From positions 1 to 64,000 of the forward strand of contig WTKE01000025.1 in the NCBI GenBank assembly GCA_011524525.1: a stretch of DNA of 64,000 bases, written 5' to 3'. This document shows, piece by piece, positions 11,267 to 20,455 of the stretch. Under the pieces are notes generated by a model, which saw nothing but the letters and a program-made list of their open reading frames with translations, made no database searches and was not told the DNA's origin. The stretch's first letter is position 1, and each line of letters opens with the position of its first letter. The DNA is from Bacillus sp. (in: firmicutes) (GTDB lineage Bacteria; Bacillota; Bacilli; Bacillales; Cytobacillaceae). Both the position numbers and the translations under genes were made by a program.

Positions 11267-11292
11267 CCGAAGTATTAAGACTAGGTACTAAT
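11267..11292. promoter_or_regulatory. FapR operator upstream of fapR
   Basis: - strand ATTAGTACCTAGTCTTAATACTTCG matches the FapR box pattern (TTAGTACCTNNTCTTAATACT). Confidence 0.8.
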
Positions 11293-11308
11293 AGTAGTAT
11301 ATAAAACT

Positions 11309-11350
11309 AAAAAGCAGATTGCAACAAACTTTTTTTGCAATCTACTTTTT
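11309..11350. terminator. Hairpin between fapR and recG, probable terminator
   Basis: aaaaaGCAGATTGCAA...TTGCAATCTACttttt inverted repeat with A/T flanks on both sides. Confidence 0.75.
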
Positions 11351-11363
11351 AATATCCGTTTTA

Positions 11364-13427
11364 TCAATCTAGCTTTTCATTTTCCAATACACCAGAGTCT
11401 GCAAGCTTTAAACGCAGCCCAGCGAATTCATCTTCTTTCCAAAACTCCTCTGATTCTATCAAGACCATGGCGTCGTTTCGAGCAGTTTCTAACGCTCTGT
11501 AATCATGGACCATATCAGCTACCTTAAACTCAGGAAGGCCACTTTGCTTTCGACCAAAAAAATCTCCAGGCCCTCGAAGCTCCAAGTCCTTTTCACTGAC
11601 AACGAAGCCGTCATTTGTTTCGGTCATAATTTTCATCCGTTCTTTCCCAACCTCTGTTTTCGGGTCAGCCAATAGAACACAATACGATTGTTCGCTCCCC
11701 CTCCCCACTCGACCTCGTAGCTGGTGAAGCTGTGCCAATCCAAATCTTTCGGCATCATAGATGACCATCATCGTCGCATTAGGAACATTTACTCCCACTT
11801 CTACAACAGTAGTTGATACAAGTACTTGATATTGGTTTGAACTAAATGCTTTCATTACTTCATCTTTCTCATCAGAACTAAGTCTCCCATGCATCAAACC
11901 AACTTGATATCGATGGTGGAAGTATGTTTGTAAGGCCACATGAACATCAATCGCATTTTGTACATCAAGCTTGTCCGACTCTTCAATGAGTGGACAAATC
12001 ACATATGCTTGTCGTCCTTTTGCAAGCTCTTTTTCCATGAAGGAAAGGACACGATCAAGCATGTCTGCTTTTGCCCAATACGTTTCAATCGCTTTACGAC
12101 CTGCAGGCATTTCATCAATGATGGACACATCCATTTCTCCAAACACAGTAATCGCTAGTGTACGAGGAATGGGAGTAGCTGTCATAAAGAGCACATCCGG
12201 GTTCTCTCCTTTTTCACGTAAAACCCTTCTTTGCTCCACACCAAAACGATGCTGTTCATCCGTAATGACAAGGCCAAGTTTGGCAAATACGACTTCATCC
12301 TGAATTAATGCGTGTGTCCCGATTAAAATATGAATTTCACCTTTTTTTAATCGTTCTAACACTTCACGGCGTCTCTTTCCCTTTACTGAGCTCGTTAAGA
12401 GTTCAACTGATAATCCAACAGGCTCTAATAACGCCTTTAATGATTCCGCATGCTGTTCAGCTAATATTTCTGTGGGCACCATTAAAGCCCCTTGATATCC
12501 CGCTGTATGACTAGAAAAAAGAGCAATAGCCGCGACGACTGTTTTCCCTGAACCTACATCCCCTTGCAGCAAACGATTCATACGGTATGGAGATTTTAGA
12601 TCCTTCAACACCTCGTTTACCACTCGCTTCTGCGCATTAGTAAGCGGGAATGGTAGATGATCAATAAAATCCTTTACCTTAACTAAGTCATAGTTTTGAG
12701 AAAGTCCCTTAGAATTCTCCCTTTCAAACTTTCGTAATGCTTGCATTTTTAACTGAAAATGCAAAAATTCTTCATACACAAATCTTCGACGAGCTTTTTT
12801 TACCTCTTCTTCATTTAGCGGATTGTGCATGGAAAGCAACGATTCCTTCCGATTTCCAAGCTTATATTTGCTAATCATTTTTTCAGGAAGGCTTTCTTTA
12901 ATATCCTTTCCATACTGAGAGAATGCTAGATTAATAAATCTCCTTAGACCTTTAACCGTCACATCACCTTTCACACTATAAACTGGAACAAACTTTTTTT
13001 CTGATTCATTTGATCCAATTTTCGCTTGTGAGGCAGTGATCATTTGGCGATGCTGATCCCATTTTCCTGTTACGGTAACCATTTCATTTACTTGAAACTT
13101 ATTTTTCAAATAGGCCTGATTAAAAAATACCACTTGAATTAAATATCTCTCAACTAGCAATCGGATGGTTAGTCTTGACCGCTTTTTTCCATAATACATA
13201 AGAGAAGGCTCACTATGAACCTTCCCTTCTACGGTAATCCTCTCGTCATGTTTCACTTCTGTTAAGTCACGAAGGCGATAATCTTCATAACGATATGGAA
13301 AATATTCAAGTAAATCTTCAATAGTCATTATTCTCATTTCAGCTAGACTTAGTGCTGTCTCAGCACCAATTCCTTTTACAGCTGTTACGGATTGCTTTAA
13401 ATTACTGTTGTTGTTCTCCATGAACAT
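11364..13427 (-). CDS. recG: ATP-dependent DNA helicase RecG
   Basis: GDVGSGKTVVA, DEQHRFGVEQR, MTATPIPRTLA, QLRGRVGRG. Confidence 0.98.
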   Translation of the reverse strand: MFMENNNSNLKQSVTAVKGIGAETALSLAEMRIMTIEDLLEYFPYRYEDYRLRDLTEVKHDERITVEGKVHSEPSLMYYGKKRSRLTIRLLVERYLIQVVFFNQAYLKNKFQVNEMVTVTGKWDQHRQMITASQAKIGSNESEKKFVPVYSVKGDVTVKGLRRFINLAFSQYGKDIKESLPEKMISKYKLGNRKESLLSMHNPLNEEEVKKARRRFVYEEFLHFQLKMQALRKFERENSKGLSQNYDLVKVKDFIDHLPFPLTNAQKRVVNEVLKDLKSPYRMNRLLQGDVGSGKTVVAAIALFSSHTAGYQGALMVPTEILAEQHAESLKALLEPVGLSVELLTSSVKGKRRREVLERLKKGEIHILIGTHALIQDEVVFAKLGLVITDEQHRFGVEQRRVLREKGENPDVLFMTATPIPRTLAITVFGEMDVSIIDEMPAGRKAIETYWAKADMLDRVLSFMEKELAKGRQAYVICPLIEESDKLDVQNAIDVHVALQTYFHHRYQVGLMHGRLSSDEKDEVMKAFSSNQYQVLVSTTVVEVGVNVPNATMMVIYDAERFGLAQLHQLRGRVGRGSEQSYCVLLADPKTEVGKERMKIMTETNDGFVVSEKDLELRGPGDFFGRKQSGLPEFKVADMVHDYRALETARNDAMVLIESEEFWKEDEFAGLRLKLADSGVLENEKLD

Positions 13428-14298
13428 GCGGTATTCCGAATATTTTCGCTTCTAGTCTGCGACCTGTCGGAGTTGCCGCCAACCCTCCCTGCGCTGTTTC
13501 TTTAAGAGCGGTAGGCATTGTTTGACCGATTTTATACATCGCATCAATTACTTCATCACATGGTATTCGACTTGTGATTCCTGCTAATGCCATATCCGCT
13601 GCCACCATTGCGTTTGCAGCTCCCATTGCATTACGTTTTACACAAGGGACTTCTACTAAACCAGCAACGGGGTCACACACTAATCCTAACATATTTTTTA
13701 AGGTGATCGCCATAGCTTCTGCACATTGAGCTGGAGTTCCACCAGCCATTTCTACAATAGCCGCTGCAGCCATTCCAGCTGCAGATCCAACCTCTGCTTG
13801 ACAACCTCCAGCAGCCCCAGAGATCGACGCATTATTAGCAACAACAAATCCAAATGCTCCGGATGTAAATAAGAAGGCTACCATCTGTTCTCTCGTAGGA
13901 TGTAGTTTATCTCTTACGGCAAATAAGGTTCCTGGTACCACACCAGCTGATCCTGCTGTAGGGGTCGCACAAATTGTCCCCATTGCCGCATTCACTTCAT
14001 TTGTAGCAACTGCCTTCGAGACCGCATCGAGGATCGTGTCACCACATAAAGACTTTCCAGACTGAATATATTTTTGAAGCAGCACGGCATCTCCACCCGT
14101 GAGACCCGAATGGGACCTTACCCCATTAAGGCCCCGCTCAACAGCTTGCTCCATTACGGTCAAGTTCACATTCATTTGCTCTAGAATTTGGTCTCGTGTC
14201 CGACCAGTAACTTCCATTTCTTGTTCAATCATGATATCTGATATTTTTTTATTTTGTGTACTAGCTAGCTCTACTAGCTCTGCGACATTGCGAAACAT
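13402..14298 (-). CDS. sdaAA: L-serine dehydratase, alpha subunit
   Basis: CATPTAGSAGVVPG, GCQAEVGSAAGMA, CDPVAGLVEVPC; start MFRNVAEL. Confidence 0.96.
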   Translation of the reverse strand: MFRNVAELVELASTQNKKISDIMIEQEMEVTGRTRDQILEQMNVNLTVMEQAVERGLNGVRSHSGLTGGDAVLLQKYIQSGKSLCGDTILDAVSKAVATNEVNAAMGTICATPTAGSAGVVPGTLFAVRDKLHPTREQMVAFLFTSGAFGFVVANNASISGAAGGCQAEVGSAAGMAAAAIVEMAGGTPAQCAEAMAITLKNMLGLVCDPVAGLVEVPCVKRNAMGAANAMVAADMALAGITSRIPCDEVIDAMYKIGQTMPTALKETAQGGLAATPTGRRLEAKIFGIPHVHGEQQQ

Positions 14299-14360
14299 GA
14301 TGTACACTCTCCCTGCATTCTAGTAATCTATCCTGAAAGCGCTACCATAAAATTTCTCTT

Positions 14361-15026
14361 CTATTCTACAATTTTGGCAACCTTTACCACATGGTCAAGC
14401 GCTTCTAATTCTTTAATAACTAAATCGTCAATATTCTGGTCCACTTCAATCGTCATTAACGCAAGCATTCCTTTTTCTTTCCTTGAAACTTCCATATGTC
14501 CGATATTTAGCTCGTGTGAAGCTAATATATTTGAAACACTAGCAATCGCACCAAAACGATCATTATGAACGACTAAAATCGCTGGATGATGACCTGATAA
14601 CCTTAGCTCAAAGCCGTTCAACTCCGTAATTTCGATTTTGCCACCGCCAATCGAGATCCCTACTAACTCTAGCTCTCCTTGATCGTCACCAATGAATACT
14701 TTGGCTGTATTCGGGTGTTCTGGTATCGCATCTTCTTCAATAAATGTGATTTCCATTCCGTTCATTTGAGCAATAGAAATCGATTTAATAATTCGTTCAT
14801 CGAATGTATCAAAGTCTAATAATCCACCGATTATGGCTACATCGGTTCCATGTCCTTTATATGTTTGGGCAAAAGAGCCATAAAGAGAAATTTTCGCCCA
14901 CTTTGGTTCACGACCAAAAAGGCTTCTTGCCACTCTTCCAATTCTTGCCGCCCCTGCTGTATGTGAGCTAGAAGGACCAATCATTACAGGCCCTATAATA
15001 TCAAAAACACTTTTATACTTCATCAC
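14361..15026 (-). CDS. sdaAB: L-serine dehydratase, beta subunit (ACT domain)
   Basis: GPVMIGPSSSHTAGAARIG; C-terminal ACT domain. Confidence 0.96.
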   Translation of the reverse strand: MMKYKSVFDIIGPVMIGPSSSHTAGAARIGRVARSLFGREPKWAKISLYGSFAQTYKGHGTDVAIIGGLLDFDTFDERIIKSISIAQMNGMEITFIEEDAIPEHPNTAKVFIGDDQGELELVGISIGGGKIEITELNGFELRLSGHHPAILVVHNDRFGAIASVSNILASHELNIGHMEVSRKEKGMLALMTIEVDQNIDDLVIKELEALDHVVKVAKIVE

Positions 15027-15156
15027 TTTTCCCCCTTGTGGAGAATACTATTTACACTTAATGGTTTCCCAAATTGTATTATACATTATTGTATGATAAA
15101 AACATTGAAGTTTCTTCTATTTCCACTATCTACAAAGTGGATTTTTTCAAATGAAA

Positions 15157-15183
15157 GGAAGCACAGCTTTTAGCCATGCTTCC
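15157..15183 (-). terminator. Probable terminator downstream of fakA
   Basis: GGAAGCATGGCTAAAAGCTGTGCTTCC hairpin followed by TTTCATTT on the - strand. Confidence 0.6.
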
Positions 15184-15190
15184 ATCAATA

Positions 15191-16867
15191 TTATTCAACT
15201 GAGAAAATGAATGCATATAACGGTTGTTTTCCATCGTGAATCTCGATTTCAACATCACCGTAATTTGCTTCTACAAACTCGACAATCGCGTTTACATCCG
15301 CGTCCGTTGCATCTTCACCTTTTAAAATCGTCAAAATCTCTGAGTCTTCATCAAGGAGATGATCTAGCAATTTCGTTGCAGAAACGACTTTATCTTTATC
15401 CTTAACAACGATTTTCCCTTCGGCAATTCCCATGAAATCATCTTTTTCAATCTCAAGGCCATCGATACTTGTATCACGAACGGCATAAGTAATTTGACCT
15501 GTTTTAACATTTTGCAGCGCTTCCGTCATGCCCTCTTTATTGCCTTCTAGGTCTGCACCTGGGTTAAAGGCGAGAAGAGCAGACATTCCTTGTGGTACCG
15601 TTTTTGAAGGGATAACAATCGCATCTTCTTCAGTTACTTCAGCAGCTTGTTCAGCTGCCATGATGATGTTCTTGTTATTCGGCAATATAATCACTTTCTT
15701 TGCATTCACTTCTTTAATTGCCTTAACGATATCCTCCGTACTTGGATTCATCGTTTGTCCACCTTCAATAACTGCATGTGCACCAATACTCTTAAACAAT
15801 TCTGCAATCCCTGAGCCCATTGAAACGGTTACAATACCGTACTCTTGCTTTTCCTTCGGCTTTGCAGATGCACTTGCTTTTTCATTTGAATCGGATAACA
15901 AATTCGTATGTTGCTCACGCATATTTTCAATTTTAAGGTTCACTAAGCTTCCATAGGTTTGTGCATACGTTAGCACATTTCCCGGATACTCTGCGTGAAT
16001 ATGTACTTTGACAAGCTGATCATCAGATATAACCAAGAGAGAATCGCCGTGCTGACTTAAATCTTGACGGAAGGTTTGCTCGCTAAATGGTTTAGATTGG
16101 AGTTTCTCGTCGTCCAACTTGACCATAAATTCTGTACAATAACCAAACTCAATGTCTTCTGTGTTCATATGGCTTTGTACACTCTTGTGATGTTCTGCAT
16201 TGACTAGGTCATCCATTGAAGATGCTAGTGTAGGACCTTCAGGTAATTTTTCTCCCTTCAGTACCGCTAGGAAGCCTTCATACACAAACACAAGTCCTTG
16301 ACCGCCACTATCAACTACTCCCACTTCCTTTAAAACCGGTAGAAGATCAGGTGTACGCTTTAAGGATGCCTTTGCTTCTGCAAGTACTGCCTCCATGATT
16401 GTAACAATATCATCTGATTTTTTCGCTGATTCAACTGCTTGCTTTGCAGAGTCTTTTGCAACCGTTAAGATTGTTCCTTCCACAGGCTTCATGACTGCTT
16501 TGTAAGCTGTTATCACTCCTGCATCAAGAGCAGCGGCAAATTCAAATGCATTGATGCTAGCTTTTGTTTCGATTGCTTTAGAAAAGCCTCGGAAAAGCTG
16601 GGATAAAATAACACCAGAGTTTCCTCTTGCACCCATCAACAATCCCTTGGAAAGCGCAATACCGACCTTCCCAAGATGGTCTTGAACATTATTTCTAACT
16701 TCCTTTGCTCCAGAAGTCATCGATAAGTTCATATTTGTTCCAGTATCACCATCTGGAACGGGAAACACATTCAGTGCATCCACATATTTTGCATTAGAGG
16801 ACAAGTGATTCGCTCCTTGTAACACCATTTCAGCGAAACGTTTTCCATCTAAAGATTTAATTGACAC
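15191..16867 (-). CDS. fakA: Fatty acid kinase ATP-binding subunit FakA / YloV (DAK2 family)
   Basis: NVFPVPDGDTGTNMNLS, GARGNSGVILSQ; start reassigned to GTG (VSIKSLDGKRFAEMV) after GAGGAGG. Confidence 0.93.
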   Translation of the reverse strand: MSIKSLDGKRFAEMVLQGANHLSSNAKYVDALNVFPVPDGDTGTNMNLSMTSGAKEVRNNVQDHLGKVGIALSKGLLMGARGNSGVILSQLFRGFSKAIETKASINAFEFAAALDAGVITAYKAVMKPVEGTILTVAKDSAKQAVESAKKSDDIVTIMEAVLAEAKASLKRTPDLLPVLKEVGVVDSGGQGLVFVYEGFLAVLKGEKLPEGPTLASSMDDLVNAEHHKSVQSHMNTEDIEFGYCTEFMVKLDDEKLQSKPFSEQTFRQDLSQHGDSLLVISDDQLVKVHIHAEYPGNVLTYAQTYGSLVNLKIENMREQHTNLLSDSNEKASASAKPKEKQEYGIVTVSMGSGIAELFKSIGAHAVIEGGQTMNPSTEDIVKAIKEVNAKKVIILPNNKNIIMAAEQAAEVTEEDAIVIPSKTVPQGMSALLAFNPGADLEGNKEGMTEALQNVKTGQITYAVRDTSIDGLEIEKDDFMGIAEGKIVVKDKDKVVSATKLLDHLLDEDSEILTILKGEDATDADVNAIVEFVEANYGDVEIEIHDGKQPLYAFIFSVE

Positions 16868-16949
16868 AAGTCTTTCCTCCTCACTAATGTTCGTCACTAC
16901 GAACGCACTGCTCGAGGAAACCTAAACTTCCTCGGGCAACGCATTTTAC

Positions 16950-17312
16950 TTACGGGTTCGTGACGCGAACACCTTGAACGTAAATATTAACTGAGTCTAC
17001 GGCAAGGCCAACTGTTTTGTCTAAGGTATATTTCACTTTTGATTGTACATTATGTGCAATCTCAGAAATTTTTGTACCATAGCTAACAATTATATACATA
17101 TCAATATGTACTTCATCATTTTCCTGACGAACAATGACACCTCTAGTAAAGTTCTCTCTTCTTAATATTTCCGTAAGGCCATCTTTTAGTTGATGTTTTG
17201 AAGCCATTCCTACTATACCGTAGCAATCAACAGCTGCTCCTCCAGCGATTGTTGCAATTACTTCATTTGAGATATCAATTTGTCCGAAATTAGTTTTCAG
17301 TTCGATGGACAT
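16950..17312 (-). CDS. yloU: Asp23/YloU-family protein
   Basis: MSIELKTNFGQIDISNEVIATIAGGAAVDCYGIVGM; start after AAAGGGGG RBS. Confidence 0.93.
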   Translation of the reverse strand: MSIELKTNFGQIDISNEVIATIAGGAAVDCYGIVGMASKHQLKDGLTEILRRENFTRGVIVRQENDEVHIDMYIIVSYGTKISEIAHNVQSKVKYTLDKTVGLAVDSVNIYVQGVRVTNP

Positions 17313-17629
17313 AAATGCTTCCCCCTTTGGAATTTGCTCCTTAACTACAGTCATTTTACTATAAGGACTTCAAATTTAAAAGTCATATTCCCCGCACTTA
17401 TAATAGAGCCTTAAGATTTTACCTATGTCAAGGAAATTTTCTTGAAACCTTTTGTTAGAACTGTTGCATTCCGAATGGTTGTATGATAAATTATTAAAGT
17501 ATCTTTTAATGCTTGAAAAACGGAGAATCCGCTATTTTCACATTAAATAAAACTTGAAAGCAATTTTACATTGCATTTTAAAGATGAACAAATAATGCTT
17601 CACCTTTGATAGTAAGGAGGGAAATGTAT

Positions 17630-17818
17630 ATGCCACGTAAATGTGTTGTAACTGGTAAAGGAACTCGTTCAGGTAACGCACGTTCTCATGCTATGAACGC
17701 TAACAAGCGTACTTGGGGTGCTAACCTTCAAAAGGTACGTATTCTTGTAGATGGAAAGCCAAAGCGTGTTTGGGTTTCTGCAAGAGCACTTAAATCAGGT
17801 AAAGTTGAACGCGTATAA
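17630..17818 (+). CDS. rpmB: 50S ribosomal protein L28
   Basis: [49 protein letters not shown]; + strand as in Bacillus. Confidence 0.98.
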   Translation: MPRKCVVTGKGTRSGNARSHAMNANKRTWGANLQKVRILVDGKPKRVWVSARALKSGKVERV

Positions 17819-17825
17819 TGTGTAA

Positions 17826-17853
17826 AGAGTATCCACTTGGATGCTCTTTTTCA
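17826..17853 (+). terminator. Intrinsic terminator of rpmB
   Basis: AGAGTATCCACTTGGATGCTCTTTTTC. Confidence 0.8.
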
Positions 17854-17912
17854 TTTTCCTTTTAAAACTAGCCTTCCCATTAACCCTTGGAAATAGACTT
17901 TTAAATATTCAC

Positions 17913-17950
17913 AAAAAAATACACCGATGCGAATCTCTTACATCGGTGTA
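17913..17950 (-). terminator. Intrinsic terminator downstream of spoVM
   Basis: TACACCGATG...CATCGGTGTATTTTTTT hairpin and T run on the - strand. Confidence 0.85.
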
Positions 17951-18004
17951 CATTGGTTTTTAAGGTTGTCTTTCTTGAAACCGTGTTACAAATACCACTT
18001 TGGT

Positions 18005-18085
18005 TTAGCCCTTTTTAAACGTACCCAGCATCGCGCGGACAATGCCGCCTAAAAATTTCGGCAATTTAATCGTGTAAAATCTCAT
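18005..18085 (-). CDS. spoVM: Stage V sporulation protein SpoVM (26 aa amphipathic peptide)
   Basis: Translates to MRFYTIKLPKFLGGIVRAMLGTFKKG*; RBS GGTGAGGAGGG; between rpmB and thiN; not in the supplied ORF track. Confidence 0.97.
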   Translation of the reverse strand: MRFYTIKLPKFLGGIVRAMLGTFKKG

Positions 18086-18178
18086 AATGTCCCTCCTCAC
18101 CATCTCACGCATGAACAAGTTTCAGAATTCTCATTATCATATTCAAAATATAAAGATAAGTACTCAATATAAGGAAGT

Positions 18179-18817
18179 TTAATCGCGACTCCTTATCACC
18201 ATTAATATGCCTTCCGAAAAAGATATAGTACCAATATCAGAAATTAGTTCATTGCTAATACATAGAGTGGAATGAATCGGAATATGGCGAAGCGTTAACG
18301 GATACTTAAAACCAATAAGGGTTAACCCCTCAACTTCTCCATGAAAAGGAATAAAAGAAATATAGGTGTATTCATCATCTTTTTCTATTGTATGTGTGCC
18401 TGCTTGTATTAATGAAATGATATTTTGACGATCAATGATTTCAATCGAGACTGATTTTTGTGTATTCATTGGTTTAAAAAGCAGTTGTATATTTGCAAAA
18501 AAATGATCCAGCCTTCCACCCGTAGCACCAAAGATTCGAATTTTTTCTGGGGCCTGTTTCATTGCCCATGAAATCGCGATTTCCATATCCGTTTCATCTT
18601 TTTCTGGTGGAAATGTAAGTAACTCCTCAACATGTTTCTTTATAAACACCAGCTCTTCTTCCACCACGGAATCAAAATCACCAAAGGCTTTATCAACAGT
18701 AATCCCTTCATTTATTAGGGTTAGAACTCCACGATCCACACCTACCCACTCTCCACTATATGAGTGAAGTGAAGGGATATAATCTTTTGGGCCACCTGCT
18801 AAAATATTGATCTCCAT
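18179..18817 (-). CDS. thiN: Thiamine pyrophosphokinase
   Basis: GVDRGVLTL, FGDFDSV, FPPEKDETDMEIAI, GATGGRLDHFFANI. Confidence 0.95.
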   Translation of the reverse strand: MEINILAGGPKDYIPSLHSYSGEWVGVDRGVLTLINEGITVDKAFGDFDSVVEEELVFIKKHVEELLTFPPEKDETDMEIAISWAMKQAPEKIRIFGATGGRLDHFFANIQLLFKPMNTQKSVSIEIIDRQNIISLIQAGTHTIEKDDEYTYISFIPFHGEVEGLTLIGFKYPLTLRHIPIHSTLCISNELISDIGTISFSEGILMVIRSRD

Positions 18818-18843
18818 ATTGGATCCTCCTTGTAATCAAGGAA

Positions 18844-18868
18844 AGGCTAGCTTCTAAAAAAGCTAGCC
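18844..18868 (-). terminator. Hairpin between rpe and thiN, possible weak terminator
   Basis: GGCTAGCTTTTTTAGAAGCTAGCC. Confidence 0.5.
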
Positions 18869-18875
18869 ACCATTC

Positions 18876-19520
18876 TTATCCTCTAATTTTTTCTATCGCT
18901 TTTTTTCTATCTCTTTCGTTGTATATAGCCGATCCAGCCACGAGAACATTCGCACCAGCTTCTACACACTTCCTTGCCGTTTCCTCGTTCACTCCACCAT
19001 CTACTTCAATTTCAACGGATAACCCTTTTTTATCTACCAGTTCTTTTACCTGTCTAATTTTCGGTAGCACTTGCTCAATAAATTTTTGCCCTCCAAAACC
19101 AGGATTAACCGTCATTAAAAGAACCATATCAATATCATCAATCACATGCTCAATGGTTTGAACAGGTGTTGCAGGATTTAGAACAACCCCCGCTTTGACT
19201 CCAAATGATTTAATATAGTGGATGGTCCGATGTAGATGCTTACAAGCTTCTACATGAACAGTAAGATAATCGGCTCCTGCATTAGCAAATACCTCAATAT
19301 ACTGATCCGGATTTTCGATCATTAAATGCACATCAAGCGGAAGTTTCGTGATTGGACGAATCGCTTCTACAATCAGGGGACCAATCGTAATATTGGGTAC
19401 AAAATGACCATCCATGACATCCACATGGATATAGTCTGCTCCCCCTCGTTCTACATCTTTAATTTCTTCTCCCAGTTTTGAAAAATCAGCTGATAGTATG
19501 GAAGGCGCAATTTTCACCAT
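18876..19520 (-). CDS. rpe: Ribulose-phosphate 3-epimerase
   Basis: PSILSADFSKLGEE, HVDVMDGHFVPNITIGP, VNPGFGGQKF. Confidence 0.98.
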   Translation of the reverse strand: MVKIAPSILSADFSKLGEEIKDVERGGADYIHVDVMDGHFVPNITIGPLIVEAIRPITKLPLDVHLMIENPDQYIEVFANAGADYLTVHVEACKHLHRTIHYIKSFGVKAGVVLNPATPVQTIEHVIDDIDMVLLMTVNPGFGGQKFIEQVLPKIRQVKELVDKKGLSVEIEVDGGVNEETARKCVEAGANVLVAGSAIYNERDRKKAIEKIRG

Positions 19521-19522
19521 AA

Positions 19523-20407
19523 TTAATACCTCGGCTTTCTCTCTTTAATTTCTTGTACAAAAAGCTCATAATGCTCATATCGATACTCAGGAAGCTTCCC
19601 AGTATTCACCGCTTCCTTTACCGCACATTTTGGTTCCTTTAAGTGAATACATCCGCGAAATTTACAGTCTTCACTTAACTTTTCAATATCAGGGAAGCAA
19701 TAGTTTAAGTCCTCTACCTCTATATCCGTGAATTCCAGCGAACTGAAACCAGGAGTATCTGCGACTAACCCTTCCCCAATCTTAATTAGTTCCACATGTC
19801 TTGTTGTATGTTTTCCTCGGCCTAAATGGGAGGATATATCGTTTGTTTTTAATTCTAGGTCTGGTCGTATCGCATTTAAAAGCGATGACTTTCCTACACC
19901 TGACTGCCCAGCGAATACGGATATAACTCCTTTTAAATGTGGAAGCAACTGCTCTAACCCGTCCTCTGTTTCTGATGAGGTTAAAATTACTTCATAACCA
20001 GCATTCATATATTGATCACGATAGATTTCAATCTTTTTTCTATCATCATCACTTGTTAAATCCATTTTCGTTACACAAATAATTGGCTTGATCCGATTAA
20101 ATTCAACTAGAACAAGAAACCGATCGAGCAAGGAGGTACTAAAATCAGGCTCAACAGCCGAAAAAACCAATATCGCCTGATCAACATTAGAAATCGGTGG
20201 TCTTACTAATTCGTTTTTCCGATCCTTTACCTCTAAAATATAGCCCTCAGATTCATTTTCAGCCTGAAAAACAACTTCATCACCTACAAGAGGGGTTACT
20301 TTATTTAAGCGAAATACCCCTCTACCTCTACACTGAATCACTTGATTATCATCTGAGAGAACATAATAGAAACCACTTAACGCTTTAATAATTTTGCCTT
20401 CTGGCAT
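19523..20407 (-). CDS. rsgA: Ribosome small subunit-dependent GTPase RsgA
   Basis: Circularly permuted GTPase: GQSGVGKSSLLNAI, DTPGFSSLE; C-terminal Cys-rich Zn motif. Confidence 0.98.
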   Translation of the reverse strand: MPEGKIIKALSGFYYVLSDDNQVIQCRGRGVFRLNKVTPLVGDEVVFQAENESEGYILEVKDRKNELVRPPISNVDQAILVFSAVEPDFSTSLLDRFLVLVEFNRIKPIICVTKMDLTSDDDRKKIEIYRDQYMNAGYEVILTSSETEDGLEQLLPHLKGVISVFAGQSGVGKSSLLNAIRPDLELKTNDISSHLGRGKHTTRHVELIKIGEGLVADTPGFSSLEFTDIEVEDLNYCFPDIEKLSEDCKFRGCIHLKEPKCAVKEAVNTGKLPEYRYEHYELFVQEIKERKPRY

Positions 20408-20455
20408 ACATACACTCCTTTAACAGAATGTGAACGATTAGTTCCTAAACCTATT

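Noticed and set aside
15528-15956. 142-aa + strand ORF antisense to fakA
   Set aside because: Antisense frame in a conserved gene, with no independent support.
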